The notes: a model not told the origin generated them from the letters alone. Counted from the first letter of the stretch, positions 44,284 through 54,177 are shown. The stretch: 64,000 bases of DNA from Niallia nealsonii (GCF_002835805.1 NZ_PISE01000030.1:1-64000), one strand, 5' to 3'. Numbers and translations are program-made.

Positions 44284-45918
44284 TTATTGCCTCCCCATTG
44301 TAGGTGGTATTTCATCCTTGTCGACAATTACTTCAATTACGACAGGTTTTTTTGTTTGTTCAATCATTTGTAAGGATTGATGAATGGCCTCTTTTAAATC
44401 AATTGGTGTAAAGCATTGGAAGGCTTCTAGACCCATGGATTGAGCAAATAATGAAATATTTACTGGTGTGTCATACACAGCACCAATAGACTTGCCATTC
44501 ATTTTTCTCATACCCTTTTCCACCATATCCAGCATTCCGTTGTTTAGTGTAATAAATAAAACAGGAGCTTGGCTATTTAATGCAGTGGAGATTTCAGTTC
44601 CATGCATAAACATACAGCCATCTCCAACTAAACATACAATATTTTTATCTGGAGCAGCAATTTTTGCCCCGATAGAATATCCTATAGCATGTCCCATTGC
44701 ACCAAAAACATCATCGAAAAAAAAGGTGCCAGGTTCAAATATATCAAAATATTTAATGCCGTAGAAAGTGTGGCTGCCATCATCACCAAAAATAACCGTG
44801 TCATCAGGCAAAGCATTTCTAATAACTTTTAATGTGTTAGCAGCAGACATACGTTTAAGGCGACTATTAATCTCGATCTCTTTTTTCTGTTTGGGCAATA
44901 GGTAGTTAGAATTGTCTATTTCCTTAACATCTTTAAGAATAGCTTTCAGATTTGCCCGAATATCCCCAAGTAAAGGAGTTGTAGGAACATCTAGGGTTTT
45001 TGCAATAAATGTTTGCTCATAATCGAAATGAACGATATGATCTGGGAACATATCTTGTGTAAAACCTGCCAATGACATATCACTAAGTTTTGTTCCAATA
45101 ACTAATAATAAATCAACACCTTGAAGAAGGTACTCACTAGCTTCCATTGTACCTCCCAAGCCAAATCCACCTAAGGATAAGGTATGATTCGTAATAAATG
45201 TTCCTTTTCCTCCTGGAGTCGTTATTACAGGAATATTCCAATTTTCAGCTAAGCGTCGTACTTCATGATAGGATTTGCTTGAATGGACGCCCTTTCCTAA
45301 AAACATTAAGGGCCGTTTAGCGTTATTTAATAATGTAATAACATTGTCAACTAATGGTGAAATCATTTCATAGGATGTTGGTAAATCTAGTTGGAATGAT
45401 TCTATTTCTTCTATTAAAATATCAAAGGGAATGGATAGATGAACGGGTCCTTTAATATCTGATAATGCTTTTTCAAGTGCATGCTGCAAGTAGATCTGCA
45501 GCATGTCGCTCCGTTCAACTCTTGCACTAAACTTTGTTACATGTTTGAACATTTCCACCAAATCTGTGCCAAATATAGAGGAATCCTGACCCATTGCTTT
45601 CCCTGTGTCCTTAACAGACGGATGTCCAGTAATAATAAGTAGTGGAATATTGGATGCTTTCGCTTGTCCTGCTGCTGTAAGCAAATTAGTTCCACCAGGG
45701 CCTGAAGTGCCTATCGCGACCCCTATTTTATTCGTCATTAATGAGTAGCCAGATGCACAAAATCCTCCCCCTGTCTCATGTTTGCTTAAGACAAAAGTGA
45801 TATCCTCTTTATCTGAAGCATATATTAACGGAGAAATTGCTTTCCCTGGTATGCCAAAAATGTAATCAATGCCCCAATGTTTAAAGTTTTTTGCTAAAAT
45901 AGTTGCACATGTTTTCAT
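44284..45918 (-). CDS. ThDP-dependent enzyme, acetolactate synthase-like
   Basis: The protein is 544 aa with three domains: PYR (1-170, catalytic Glu E48 in SKHETGGG), a central domain (185-320) and PP (about 355-540). The ThDP/Mg motif is GDG (about 431) and ends in NN some 27 residues later. It resembles acetolactate synthase and benzoylformate/oxalyl-CoA decarboxylase relatives. It has no regulatory subunit gene beside it, so it is not simply IlvB. The substrate is an unknown 2-keto acid. It begins 8 bp after the stop of the GGDEF-EAL gene, making a tight operon. Confidence 0.85.
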   Translation of the reverse strand: MKTCATILAKNFKHWGIDYIFGIPGKAISPLIYASDKEDITFVLSKHETGGGFCASGYSLMTNKIGVAIGTSGPGGTNLLTAAGQAKASNIPLLIITGHPSVKDTGKAMGQDSSIFGTDLVEMFKHVTKFSARVERSDMLQIYLQHALEKALSDIKGPVHLSIPFDILIEEIESFQLDLPTSYEMISPLVDNVITLLNNAKRPLMFLGKGVHSSKSYHEVRRLAENWNIPVITTPGGKGTFITNHTLSLGGFGLGGTMEASEYLLQGVDLLLVIGTKLSDMSLAGFTQDMFPDHIVHFDYEQTFIAKTLDVPTTPLLGDIRANLKAILKDVKEIDNSNYLLPKQKKEIEINSRLKRMSAANTLKVIRNALPDDTVIFGDDGSHTFYGIKYFDIFEPGTFFFDDVFGAMGHAIGYSIGAKIAAPDKNIVCLVGDGCMFMHGTEISTALNSQAPVLFITLNNGMLDMVEKGMRKMNGKSIGAVYDTPVNISLFAQSMGLEAFQCFTPIDLKEAIHQSLQMIEQTKKPVVIEVIVDKDEIPPTMGRQ

Positions 45919-45926
45919 AAAAAATA

Positions 45927-48182
45927 TTATCCTCTCAAATAGATATTATTTATTTCTGTTAACAATTTCGGCAGAGTCCTTTCAAAATGGCTTGCTGAAA
46001 GGGGTTTACTAAAAAGATATCCTTGTATTTCATCGCAGTTATATTTTTGCAGAATATCTAGCTGTTCTTTTGTTTCAACGCCCTCCGCAATTACCTTCAA
46101 ATTAAGATTATGTGCTAAAGTAATAATGGCTTTTATAATATTTACATTATTTTCATCTAGCGAAATATCTCTGACAAAGGATTGGTCGATTTTCAAATAG
46201 TCTAGAGGGAATTTTTTTAGATAGTTAAGAGAACTATATCCAGTTCCAAAATCATCGATACTGATACAAACGCCAAGCTTTTTTAATTCTTGTAAAACAT
46301 TTATGGAATAGTTATAATCCATTGCCATAGACTCTGTAATTTCTAATACTAGATATTTAGGATTCAGTTTTGTTTTAACAAGTATGTTTTTTACAAAATC
46401 GACTAAGTTTAATTTAAGAAATTGTTGTGTAGATAAGTTAACGGCAATTTGCAAGGAAGGGATTCCTGATTCTTGCCATTTCTTATTTTGGATGCAGGCT
46501 TCTTCAATAACCCATTCTCCAATTTCTGTAATTAAACCAGTTTCTTCTGCAAGTTCAATAAATTTATTGGGGTAAATTAAGCCAAGTGTCGGATGCTGCC
46601 ATCTGACTAATGCTTCTACACCTACTATTTTTTTTGTTTTTATACAGACTTGTGGTTGATAGTGCAAAACAAGCTCATTATTTTTTATGGCCTTCCTTAA
46701 ATCAATTTCAAGTTTTAGTTTTTCAATAGAATTATTTAATAAATCTGCTGTATATACTACATATTCATTTTTTCCTTGAGATTTAGCTTTGTACATTGCT
46801 GTATCCGCATAAATCATAAACCTTTCAAGGGGAATATAGGTAGAAGGATAGATAGCAATGCCAATGCTGACAGTTGTATGAAACTCATTGGAGTTTACAG
46901 TGAAAGGGTACTTAAATTGTTTTAATATCTTTTCCGCTGTTTCTATCACATAATGATTATCGTCAAAATCTTTTAATAAGAAGATGAATTCATCTCCACC
47001 CATACGAGCAAGTATATCATTTAATCCGAGGCAGTTCATTAGCCGCTTGGACACTTCTATTAAAAAAACATCACCATTTGAATGTCCGAATGTATCGTTT
47101 ACAACTTTAAAACGGTCTAAATCTAAATATAATATGGCAAACTTAGATTTTTTTTCTTCAGTAAAAGTTTGAATAAGAGAATTCATTTCTTTTTGTATGA
47201 AGCGTCTGTTTGGCAAACCAGTTAAGTCATCGTGATACGCAAGATAGTTATATTTTTCTTCTATTAAATATCTGTCGGTTATGTCTCGAAACTGGCCAAA
47301 TGCACCAACAAGTTTATCCTCTTCATAGATCTGCTGGGCATCGAATAAGCAGACAACTTGTTCTCCATTTTTGTTAAGAAACTTAAGCTCCACATTTTCA
47401 TATTTTTCTCCATGCTCTATTACTTTCTTGAAATATTTTCCGGTTAATTCCGATTCATAGATTCTTCTGCCGATTACAGAGTTTCTGCTGTTATTCGATA
47501 TTTTTTCCGCAAATTCGTTAAATTCAATAGTATAGCCTTTTTCATCCGTAATAACGATGCCATTTCTTGTTCTGCTAAGCATGATTTGATTCATAATGTT
47601 TAATTTTCTATTTTGTTTCCGTAGTAATAGTTCTCTTTCGATAGAGTCTACTACTTGAGAAAGCATAGTCAAAAATAGAGGGTTTTGATAATTTATGGGC
47701 ATCATTATGCAGACACTTCCTAGTAAATTATCTTCGTCCGTATAATGAAAAGCTGCACCATAACAAGCAATATTGTAAAGAAAAGTATGATAATGCTGTT
47801 CACCTATTAATGTAATTGGATGTCTTTGTTGAAGGGACAAACTAATTACATTTGTACCTGTATCTTCTTGTGTGAAAAGACTTCCTTGTTTAATGCCAAA
47901 TTGGTTAACGGTCGATTTGATTGCTTCATCACCTACCATATCTAATAAGTAACCTTCGGCATCAGAAATGACAATTAATAAAGGAGTCCCTTTAAGTGAA
48001 TCTAAAAGCTTATGAGAGAAAAAGCTTACAACAGACAAGATTTCGCTATAAGATTTTCTTTTTAACTGCAGGTCTTGCTCTGTCATAAATATTTTAGGGC
48101 TAGCTACTTCATGTGGATTCATCCCCCTTTTTTTGCACTTTAATTTTGATTCAGTTATATAGCAGGGTTCTTTTGCTCCCAT
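45927..48182 (-). CDS. AcoR-type sensor domain-PAS-GGDEF-EAL cyclic-di-GMP protein
   Basis: The protein is about 751 aa. Residues about 30-185 resemble the sensing domain of AcoR-class sigma-54 activators (LLIVISDAEGYLLDMVGD, TGTNVISLSLQQRHP, HYHTFLYNIACYGA). A PAS domain follows (about 195-320, ITDEKGYTIEFNEFAEKI). The GGDEF domain has intact GGDEF (about 394) and the EAL domain intact EALVRW (about 522) and DDFGTGYSSL. Both cyclase and phosphodiesterase motifs are complete, so the net activity is unknown. ATG 48182 has GAGGTG 6 nt upstream. It leads the operon with the ThDP enzyme and CMD protein. Confidence 0.88.
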   Translation of the reverse strand: MGAKEPCYITESKLKCKKRGMNPHEVASPKIFMTEQDLQLKRKSYSEILSVVSFFSHKLLDSLKGTPLLIVISDAEGYLLDMVGDEAIKSTVNQFGIKQGSLFTQEDTGTNVISLSLQQRHPITLIGEQHYHTFLYNIACYGAAFHYTDEDNLLGSVCIMMPINYQNPLFLTMLSQVVDSIERELLLRKQNRKLNIMNQIMLSRTRNGIVITDEKGYTIEFNEFAEKISNNSRNSVIGRRIYESELTGKYFKKVIEHGEKYENVELKFLNKNGEQVVCLFDAQQIYEEDKLVGAFGQFRDITDRYLIEEKYNYLAYHDDLTGLPNRRFIQKEMNSLIQTFTEEKKSKFAILYLDLDRFKVVNDTFGHSNGDVFLIEVSKRLMNCLGLNDILARMGGDEFIFLLKDFDDNHYVIETAEKILKQFKYPFTVNSNEFHTTVSIGIAIYPSTYIPLERFMIYADTAMYKAKSQGKNEYVVYTADLLNNSIEKLKLEIDLRKAIKNNELVLHYQPQVCIKTKKIVGVEALVRWQHPTLGLIYPNKFIELAEETGLITEIGEWVIEEACIQNKKWQESGIPSLQIAVNLSTQQFLKLNLVDFVKNILVKTKLNPKYLVLEITESMAMDYNYSINVLQELKKLGVCISIDDFGTGYSSLNYLKKFPLDYLKIDQSFVRDISLDENNVNIIKAIITLAHNLNLKVIAEGVETKEQLDILQKYNCDEIQGYLFSKPLSASHFERTLPKLLTEINNIYLRG

Positions 48183-48212
48183 TATCAACACCTCAGAATG
48201 GTCATAATACAA

Positions 48213-48560
48213 TAACCTTTATTTTAATATTAAATAGCATATTATACTAGAACACATTAAACTTTTTGTGCAGTAAAATAAGTGTATATATGTATATAAT
48301 TATATTTTTTATCAAGTGAGAAAAAACTACCACCAAAAAACGATTGTAATATTTATGAATAAGCAAACGAATAAAGATAATAATGATGAAAGTGTTTTTT
48401 ATTGGATGATTCAATTTTACTGTGCTAGAACTTAAAAAGCTACCGCATAAAAAGAGAGGATGATAGTAAACGCAGGCATATTTTAATTTGGACTTTATGC
48501 TTTTTTACTATACATATTTATTACCCTGATTAGGCAAAATAAGCAATGGAGGTGTGTACT
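48213..48560. other. Intergenic region, about 350 bp
   Basis: Divergent promoters for the GGDEF-EAL operon and sspO must lie here. GCATATTTT (48476) and TACTATACATA (48507) could be forespore sigma elements of sspO, but the match is weak. No other frame is supported. Confidence 0.35.
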
Positions 48561-48707
48561 ATGACTAAAAATAAACAGGCTAGTGGGCTTAGTGATAAAC
48601 AAGCTGTTAAAGGGAATTTTTCACGAGAATATGACCATGAATTTGCGAATGAACCGTTAACGGCAGCAGAAAAACTTAATAATAAAAAAACGAAAAAAAG
48701 ACAATGA
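48561..48707 (+). CDS. sspO: Small acid-soluble spore protein O
   Basis: The protein is 48 aa. The C-terminus FANEPLTAAEKLNNKKTKKRQ has the SspO pattern (EPLT-AE-NNKK with a basic tail). GGAGGTGTG is 4 nt before the ATG. It is a minor spore-core protein made in the forespore. In B. subtilis sspO precedes sspP; no sspP follows here. Confidence 0.85.
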   Translation: MTKNKQASGLSDKQAVKGNFSREYDHEFANEPLTAAEKLNNKKTKKRQ

Positions 48708-48753
48708 TTTTATGAATCACTAAACGTCGTGAGACACTTTTAATCCTTTTTTA

Positions 48754-48832
48754 GGTTGTGTGCAAATGGTTATCTTCCGACGTACAAATCCATTGGAGCG
48801 AGTTAGTAGGAAGAAATCGTTTGTTCACAGCC
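48754..48832. repeat. Possible short inverted-end element
   Basis: GGTTGTGTGCAAA at the left and TTTGTTCACAGCC at the right are imperfect inverted repeats about 79 bp apart. In reverse complement it begins GGCTGTGAACAAACG, close to the start of the insert at 26803. No target duplication was found. Confidence 0.35.
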
Positions 48833-48960
48833 TAAAATTATGTGAAGATGGAACTTCTTTTGATACGGGAGATGAAGCGTAGCCTAATGTGAAAAGGTAT
48901 TTTTTTTCTTCTATAAGGTCAATTTGTCAAAATGAAAATACATAATTCGACAAGAAAGCG

Positions 48961-48990
48961 TTGACAATATATCTTGTGAGAATTTATAAT
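48961..48990 (+). promoter_or_regulatory. SigA promoter of the sucrose operon
   Basis: TTGACA (48961-48966), 18 nt, TATAAT (48985-48990): both hexamers are perfect. Confidence 0.85.
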
Positions 48991-48998
48991 AATATTAT

Positions 48999-49137
48999 GG
49001 AACCGGTTCTACAAGATGTGTAAATAAGTTTGTTTTATATACTTATTTATCCAGATTTGAAACTGATTCTTTTTAATAGTTTTTTTGAAGTTTAATGAAA
49101 GCGATTATTTTTTTATAATAAAACGGAACCGATTCCA
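48999..49137. promoter_or_regulatory. Three LacI-family operator-like sites plus a partial cre
   Basis: GGAACCGGTTCT (48999-49010), GAAACTGATTCT (49059-49070) and GGAACCGATTCC (49126-49137) share one palindromic pattern. The first sits just after the -10, placed to block initiation. ATGAAAGCGATTATTT at 49096 is a cre with two mismatches. No LacI-type regulator gene is in the window. Confidence 0.65.
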
Positions 49138-49187
49138 AATTTACGATTAACAAGTGATGATAATATGAATTGTTTAGGGGGAAGATT

Positions 49188-50888
49188 ATGAAGCAGAAAT
49201 GGTGGCAAAAAGAAGTTATTTATCAAATTTATCCTAAAAGTTTTTATGACTCAAACAATGATGGAATAGGCGATATAAAAGGTATTACAGAAAAATTAGA
49301 TTATTTACAGTCTTTAGGAATAACGATGGTATGGATATGTCCAATATACCAATCTCCAATGGCCGATAATGGATACGATATTTCAGATTATTATCAATTG
49401 AATCCAGAGTTTGGCGAGATGAAAGACTTAGATGAGTTAATTGGAAAGGCAAGAGAAAAAGGAATCAAAATTGTCCTTGATTTAGTCATAAATCATACAT
49501 CTGATGAACATCCATGGTTCCAAGATTTTCTAGAAAATCCTAATAGCAAGTATAAAGATTATTATGTAGTGAAATCCGGTAAAGATGGCCAGCCTCCTAA
49601 TAATTGGCGCTCTGTTTTTGGAGGAAGTGTATGGGAACCTTTAAAAAATACAAATTATTATTATTTCCATTCTTTTGGAGTAAAGCAGCCAGACTTAAAT
49701 TGGGAAAATAAAGAAGTACGTGAAGAATTGTATAAAATGGTTAACTATTGGCTGGATAAGGGAATTGCTGGTTTTAGAGTCGATGCGATCACGTTTATTA
49801 AGAAAGATCAATCTTATGAAGATTCTCCTGCAGATGGAGTAGATGGACTTGCAAAATGTACAAAAAAGGGACGCAATCAACCAGGCATCGAAAAATTTCT
49901 GCATGAACTACAAGAAAAAACCTTTTCAAAGTATGATTGCGTAACAATTGGCGAAGCACCTGGTGTACCATATGAGCAATACGGAGACTTCATTGGCGAT
50001 AATGGATATTTCTCCATGATTTTTGATTTTAGATATGCAGATCTTGATGTAGCTTCTGGAAGTGAATGGTTTAAAAGGGTCGATTGGAATGTAATAGATT
50101 TAAAAAATTTAATATTTACTAGCCAAACAGAAATCCAAAAGGTCGGCTGGGGTGCCAACTTTTTAGAAAACCATGATCAAAATAGATCGATAAGCAAATA
50201 TATAAAGGAAGCAGAAAATCGCAACTTCTATTCTGCAACGATGCTAGGAGCAATGTTTTTCTATCTGCGTGGAACTCCTTTTATATATCAAGGTCAAGAA
50301 ATTGGAATGACTAATTTCAAAAGAAAAAGCATTAATGAGTTTGACGATATTTCAAGCATTGATCAGTATTATCGTTCTATGAATGAAGGGTTTAGTAAAG
50401 AAGAAGCTTTGCACTTTATCAACTTGCGGAGCCGAGATAATTCAAGAACACCATTTCATTGGAGCGAAAGAGAATATGGTGGATTCTCAGAAGTGAAGCC
50501 GTGGTTAGGAATGAATGAGAATTACAAATCGATAAATGTAGAGCAGCAAGAAAAAGATCCAGATTCTATCTTGAATTTCTATAAAAAAATCATTCAAGTA
50601 AGACAGTCAGGCATGGCAAGTGAATGCTTAAGCTTTGGTGAAATTGAACCAATCTTAGAAGATCACCCACATATAGTTGCGTATAAACGCAAATTGAATG
50701 GAAAAGAAGTAATTTGTTATTTCAATTTTTCATCAGAAAGCAATGTAGTCAAACTAGAACATAAAGTGCATGAAGTTTTATTAAACAACTACAAAGACGA
50801 AGAAGAAATAATAACTATACAAGATTACGTACTAAAACCATATCAAGCTTTACTACTTTTAAAGAAAGAAGAGAATAGTTATGAATGA
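49188..50888 (+). CDS. GH13 alpha-glucosidase (sucrose/maltose type)
   Basis: The protein is 566 aa. The (beta/alpha)8 domain has catalytic D199 (AGFRVDAI), E256 (IGEAPG) and D330 (ENHDQNR), then a C-terminal beta domain. The residue after the nucleophile is Ala200. In related enzymes Val200 marks alpha-1,6 specificity, while Ala/Thr marks alpha-1,4 and sucrose-type activity. It may act on phosphorylated or free sucrose-like sugars delivered by the downstream PTS. AGGGGGAAG precedes ATG 49188. The stop overlaps the PTS gene by 8 bp. Confidence 0.9.
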   Translation: MKQKWWQKEVIYQIYPKSFYDSNNDGIGDIKGITEKLDYLQSLGITMVWICPIYQSPMADNGYDISDYYQLNPEFGEMKDLDELIGKAREKGIKIVLDLVINHTSDEHPWFQDFLENPNSKYKDYYVVKSGKDGQPPNNWRSVFGGSVWEPLKNTNYYYFHSFGVKQPDLNWENKEVREELYKMVNYWLDKGIAGFRVDAITFIKKDQSYEDSPADGVDGLAKCTKKGRNQPGIEKFLHELQEKTFSKYDCVTIGEAPGVPYEQYGDFIGDNGYFSMIFDFRYADLDVASGSEWFKRVDWNVIDLKNLIFTSQTEIQKVGWGANFLENHDQNRSISKYIKEAENRNFYSATMLGAMFFYLRGTPFIYQGQEIGMTNFKRKSINEFDDISSIDQYYRSMNEGFSKEEALHFINLRSRDNSRTPFHWSEREYGGFSEVKPWLGMNENYKSINVEQQEKDPDSILNFYKKIIQVRQSGMASECLSFGEIEPILEDHPHIVAYKRKLNGKEVICYFNFSSESNVVKLEHKVHEVLLNNYKDEEEIITIQDYVLKPYQALLLLKKEENSYE

Positions 50889-52332
50889 AAACAAATACGA
50901 ACGCATAGGTAAAGAAATTATTGATGTAATAGGTGAAGATAATATTGAATCATATACTCACTGTGCTACTAGATTGCGTTTTTCTATTAAAGATCGCGCG
51001 AAGATCAATGATGAAGCTATTGAAAGCATTGATGAAGTAAAAGGCGTATTTTTTAATGCTGGCCAGTATCAGGTTATTTTAGGTACTGGTACGGTTAATA
51101 AAGTATATGCTGCCTTGAGGGGAAATAAGCCAGAACAAGATGAGGCACAATCCAAGAAGAAGGATGTTTCATCTTCTAAAAAGGAAAAGGGAATAAGAAG
51201 AGCTGTACGCACACTTGCTGATATATTTATTCCGATTATCCCGATTATTGCTGCAACAGGACTATTTCTTGGTTTAAAGGGCGTAATATTTAGTGACGCT
51301 ATTTTAGGGCTAATAGGGATGACTGGCGATGATATTCCTGCTTATTTGAAGACGCTTATCTCTGTTCTTACAGATACTGCATTCGCTTTTTTGCCAGCAT
51401 TAATTTGCTGGTCTGCATTTAGGAACTTTGGCGGAATGCCAATAATCGGTTTTGTAATCGGTTTAATGCTAGTTTCTCCTGCTCTTCCAAATGCTTATGC
51501 AGTAGCAGATATCAATAGCGGGGTAGAACCAATTATGGCATTTGGGTTTATTCCAGTGGTTGGATACCAAGGCAGTGTATTAACAGCACTCGTTATTGGA
51601 ATTTTAGGAGCAAAGCTTGAGAAGAAATTGCGAGCCGTGATGCCAAATGCATTGGATTTAATTTTTACCCCTTTTCTTGTTTTATTAACAATGATGATTA
51701 CTGGTTTGCTGGTTTTAGGGCCATTATTGCATATATTAGAAATGGGATTGGTGCATGTTGTGACAGCGCTTATTCATGCTCCTTTTGGAATTGGCGGCCT
51801 TTTGATTGGCTTCATCTATCCGTTGGCCGTTATGACAGGAATGCACCATTTATTCATAATGATTGAAACAACATTGCTCGCAAATACCGGATTTAATCCG
51901 CTGATCACTTTATGTGCAATGTATGGATTTGCGAATGCTGGAACTTGTCTGGGAATTACAATTAAAGCTAAAAAACGTACTGTAAAGGTTGCTGGAGCAA
52001 GTGCAACGCTTACTCAATTGCTTGGTGTCAGCGAGCCTGCATTGTTTGGTGTAGTAATGAGATATAGCATGAAACCACTATATGTCATGATTTCCTGTTC
52101 GACTGTTGGTGGTATGATTCTTTCTGTCTTAAACATCAAAGCCAACTCCTATGGTTTAGCAGTAATTCTTTCTCCGTTAATGTACATCTACGAATGGAAT
52201 CAATTAGTAACATATATCGTAGTTGGCATTGTAATTTTTATAGCGGCATTTGTGCTTACTTCTTTATTTGCAGTACCTAAAGAAGTAATGGTTGAAGACA
52301 AAGCATCAACTCAAAAAAATGTGAGTATATAA
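50881..52332 (+). CDS. PTS sucrose-family EIIBC component
   Basis: The protein is 483 aa. EIIB (1-80) has the phosphocysteine C28 in YTHCATRLRF. EIIC (about 105-470) has ten hydrophobic segments and GMHHLF and SEPALFG motifs, as in the glucose-sucrose family (ScrA/SacP). There is no EIIA domain, so a crr/PtsG-type EIIA from elsewhere is needed, as for SacP. It imports and phosphorylates a disaccharide. It overlaps the GH13 gene and is followed by GH32. Confidence 0.93.
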   Translation: MNENKYERIGKEIIDVIGEDNIESYTHCATRLRFSIKDRAKINDEAIESIDEVKGVFFNAGQYQVILGTGTVNKVYAALRGNKPEQDEAQSKKKDVSSSKKEKGIRRAVRTLADIFIPIIPIIAATGLFLGLKGVIFSDAILGLIGMTGDDIPAYLKTLISVLTDTAFAFLPALICWSAFRNFGGMPIIGFVIGLMLVSPALPNAYAVADINSGVEPIMAFGFIPVVGYQGSVLTALVIGILGAKLEKKLRAVMPNALDLIFTPFLVLLTMMITGLLVLGPLLHILEMGLVHVVTALIHAPFGIGGLLIGFIYPLAVMTGMHHLFIMIETTLLANTGFNPLITLCAMYGFANAGTCLGITIKAKKRTVKVAGASATLTQLLGVSEPALFGVVMRYSMKPLYVMISCSTVGGMILSVLNIKANSYGLAVILSPLMYIYEWNQLVTYIVVGIVIFIAAFVLTSLFAVPKEVMVEDKASTQKNVSI

Positions 52333-52432
52333 ATAGATTGATAGTAAATAGAACGCATCGGTTTGCTAAGAACGGGTTGCTTTAGCAACTCGTTTTTCAT
52401 TTTTAAAATTATTTTTTGGAGGAAAGTTAATT

Positions 52433-53905
52433 ATGGAATGGACGAATGAAGCACGCTATCGTACATGTGACAGTATGACTGTAGAAGAGAGAAAGAAACT
52501 AGAATTGTCAGTATCGAGAAGTCTATGGCGGCAACGATATCATATTCAGCCGCCATATGGTTTATTAAACGATCCTAACGGCTTTGTTTGGTATAAAGAT
52601 CGCTACTATTTATTTTATCAATGGTTTCCCTTTGGGGCTGTACATGGTATGAAACATTGGTACCAGACAGCATCAGCAGATCTAGTAAACTGGGAAAACA
52701 AAGGAGTTGCTGTAAAACCAGAGTTGCCATTTGAAAGCCACGGGATATACTCAGGCAGTGGATTTGTTCATAATGAGTTCCTTTATCTGTTTTATACAGC
52801 AAATAAACGAGATGAAGAATGGAATCGTCATGCCTCTCAGTGCTTGATAATAATGGATGATAAGGGGAAGATGATAAAGCAAGATACACCTATAATTAAG
52901 AAGCAGCCGAAGGGATATACAGAACATTTTAGAGATCCAAAAGTTTGGAAAGGAAAAAATAGTTTCTATATGGTAGTAGGGGCCCAACGTGAAGACTTAA
53001 CGGGATGTGTTCTTCTTTATGAATCGGATAATTTAAAGAATTGGAATTGGCTAGGAGAGTTAAAGACGAAAGAAGTAGATTTTGGTTTTATGTGGGAATG
53101 CCCCGACTATTTTGAATGGCAAAACCATGGTGTACTGCTATTTTCTCCCCAAGGGCTTCCACCAGAAGGTGACTATTTCCAGAATATTTACCAATCTGGG
53201 GCATATATAGGGAAGCCATTAGATATAGAGAATAACTATTTTGAGCATGGTGCTTTTCAAGAATTGGATGCGGGTTTTGATTTTTATGCCCCACAAACAA
53301 CATTATCACCAGATGGTAAACGTTTGCTTGTTGGTTGGATGGGACTGCCAGAAATAGAATATCCGACAGATAAAGAAGGATGGGCCCATTGCTTAACTAT
53401 CCCAAGAGAACTTTCAATTAAGGATAATATTCTTTATCAAAAGCCTGTACGAGAACTACAAGAAAAACGAAAAAATAAAGTGAAAAGAGCATTAAATATA
53501 TGTGAAAGTATAGAGAATGTGGAAGAATTTTCAGGACAATCATATGAAATGATTGTTGATATAGAAGTAGGAAGTGCTAAAAGTGCAGGGTTGAAGCTAC
53601 GTGTTGGAGAAGAAGAAGAAACATTGCTCTATCTTAATAAATTAGCTCAAAAGGTAGTACTTGATCGTACAAAAGCTGGAGAATCATTTGCGCAAGAATA
53701 TGGAACAATTCGTCAGAAAGCATATTTAAAAGAAAAAATACGGCTTCACATATTTATGGATGTTTCCTCCGTTGAAGTATTTGTGAATGATGGAGAAATT
53801 GTTTTTACAGCCCGTTTATTCCCCCAAGAGGAGAGTTGTGGAGTTCAATTCTTTGCAGAAGAAGGGATTGCGAATTTTGAAGCTGTACAATGGAAATACG
53901 AATAG
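52433..53905 (+). CDS. scrB: Sucrose-6-phosphate hydrolase, GH32
   Basis: The protein is 490 aa. The five-bladed propeller motifs are NDPNG (nucleophile D47), FRDPK (D168, transition-state stabiliser) and ECPDYF (E222, acid/base). A C-terminal beta-sandwich starts near 355. It splits sucrose-6-phosphate to glucose-6-phosphate and fructose. It is third in the operon behind GH13 and EIIBC, with GGAGG 10 nt upstream of ATG 52433. Confidence 0.93.
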   Translation: MEWTNEARYRTCDSMTVEERKKLELSVSRSLWRQRYHIQPPYGLLNDPNGFVWYKDRYYLFYQWFPFGAVHGMKHWYQTASADLVNWENKGVAVKPELPFESHGIYSGSGFVHNEFLYLFYTANKRDEEWNRHASQCLIIMDDKGKMIKQDTPIIKKQPKGYTEHFRDPKVWKGKNSFYMVVGAQREDLTGCVLLYESDNLKNWNWLGELKTKEVDFGFMWECPDYFEWQNHGVLLFSPQGLPPEGDYFQNIYQSGAYIGKPLDIENNYFEHGAFQELDAGFDFYAPQTTLSPDGKRLLVGWMGLPEIEYPTDKEGWAHCLTIPRELSIKDNILYQKPVRELQEKRKNKVKRALNICESIENVEEFSGQSYEMIVDIEVGSAKSAGLKLRVGEEEETLLYLNKLAQKVVLDRTKAGESFAQEYGTIRQKAYLKEKIRLHIFMDVSSVEVFVNDGEIVFTARLFPQEESCGVQFFAEEGIANFEAVQWKYE

Positions 53906-53993
53906 AGTAAACTTTTCTTTATTAGGGAATTTTTGGATTTTAAATCTCGCCTTTTAGCAAGTTTAATAATATAGTGTTTATTTTTTATAAATG

Positions 53994-54043
53994 AAGAGGA
54001 TAGTTCAAACGTCATTTTTGGACGAAGGAGTATCCTCTTTTTG
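53994..54043 (+). terminator. Terminator of the sucrose operon
   Basis: AAGAGGATA pairs with TATCCTCTT, and an inner CGTC/GACG stem is present. TTTTT follows. Confidence 0.7.
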
Positions 54044-54177
54044 TATCTACAAGTTTAATAGATTTTTGTTTAGATAAATAGTGCCACTATTTTCTCTTAA
54101 TTGCTGACAAGATTCCAATTGTTAAACTGCAGCAATGGAATATTCATGTGAAGGTTTATTGGGGGGAATTTAAATAT

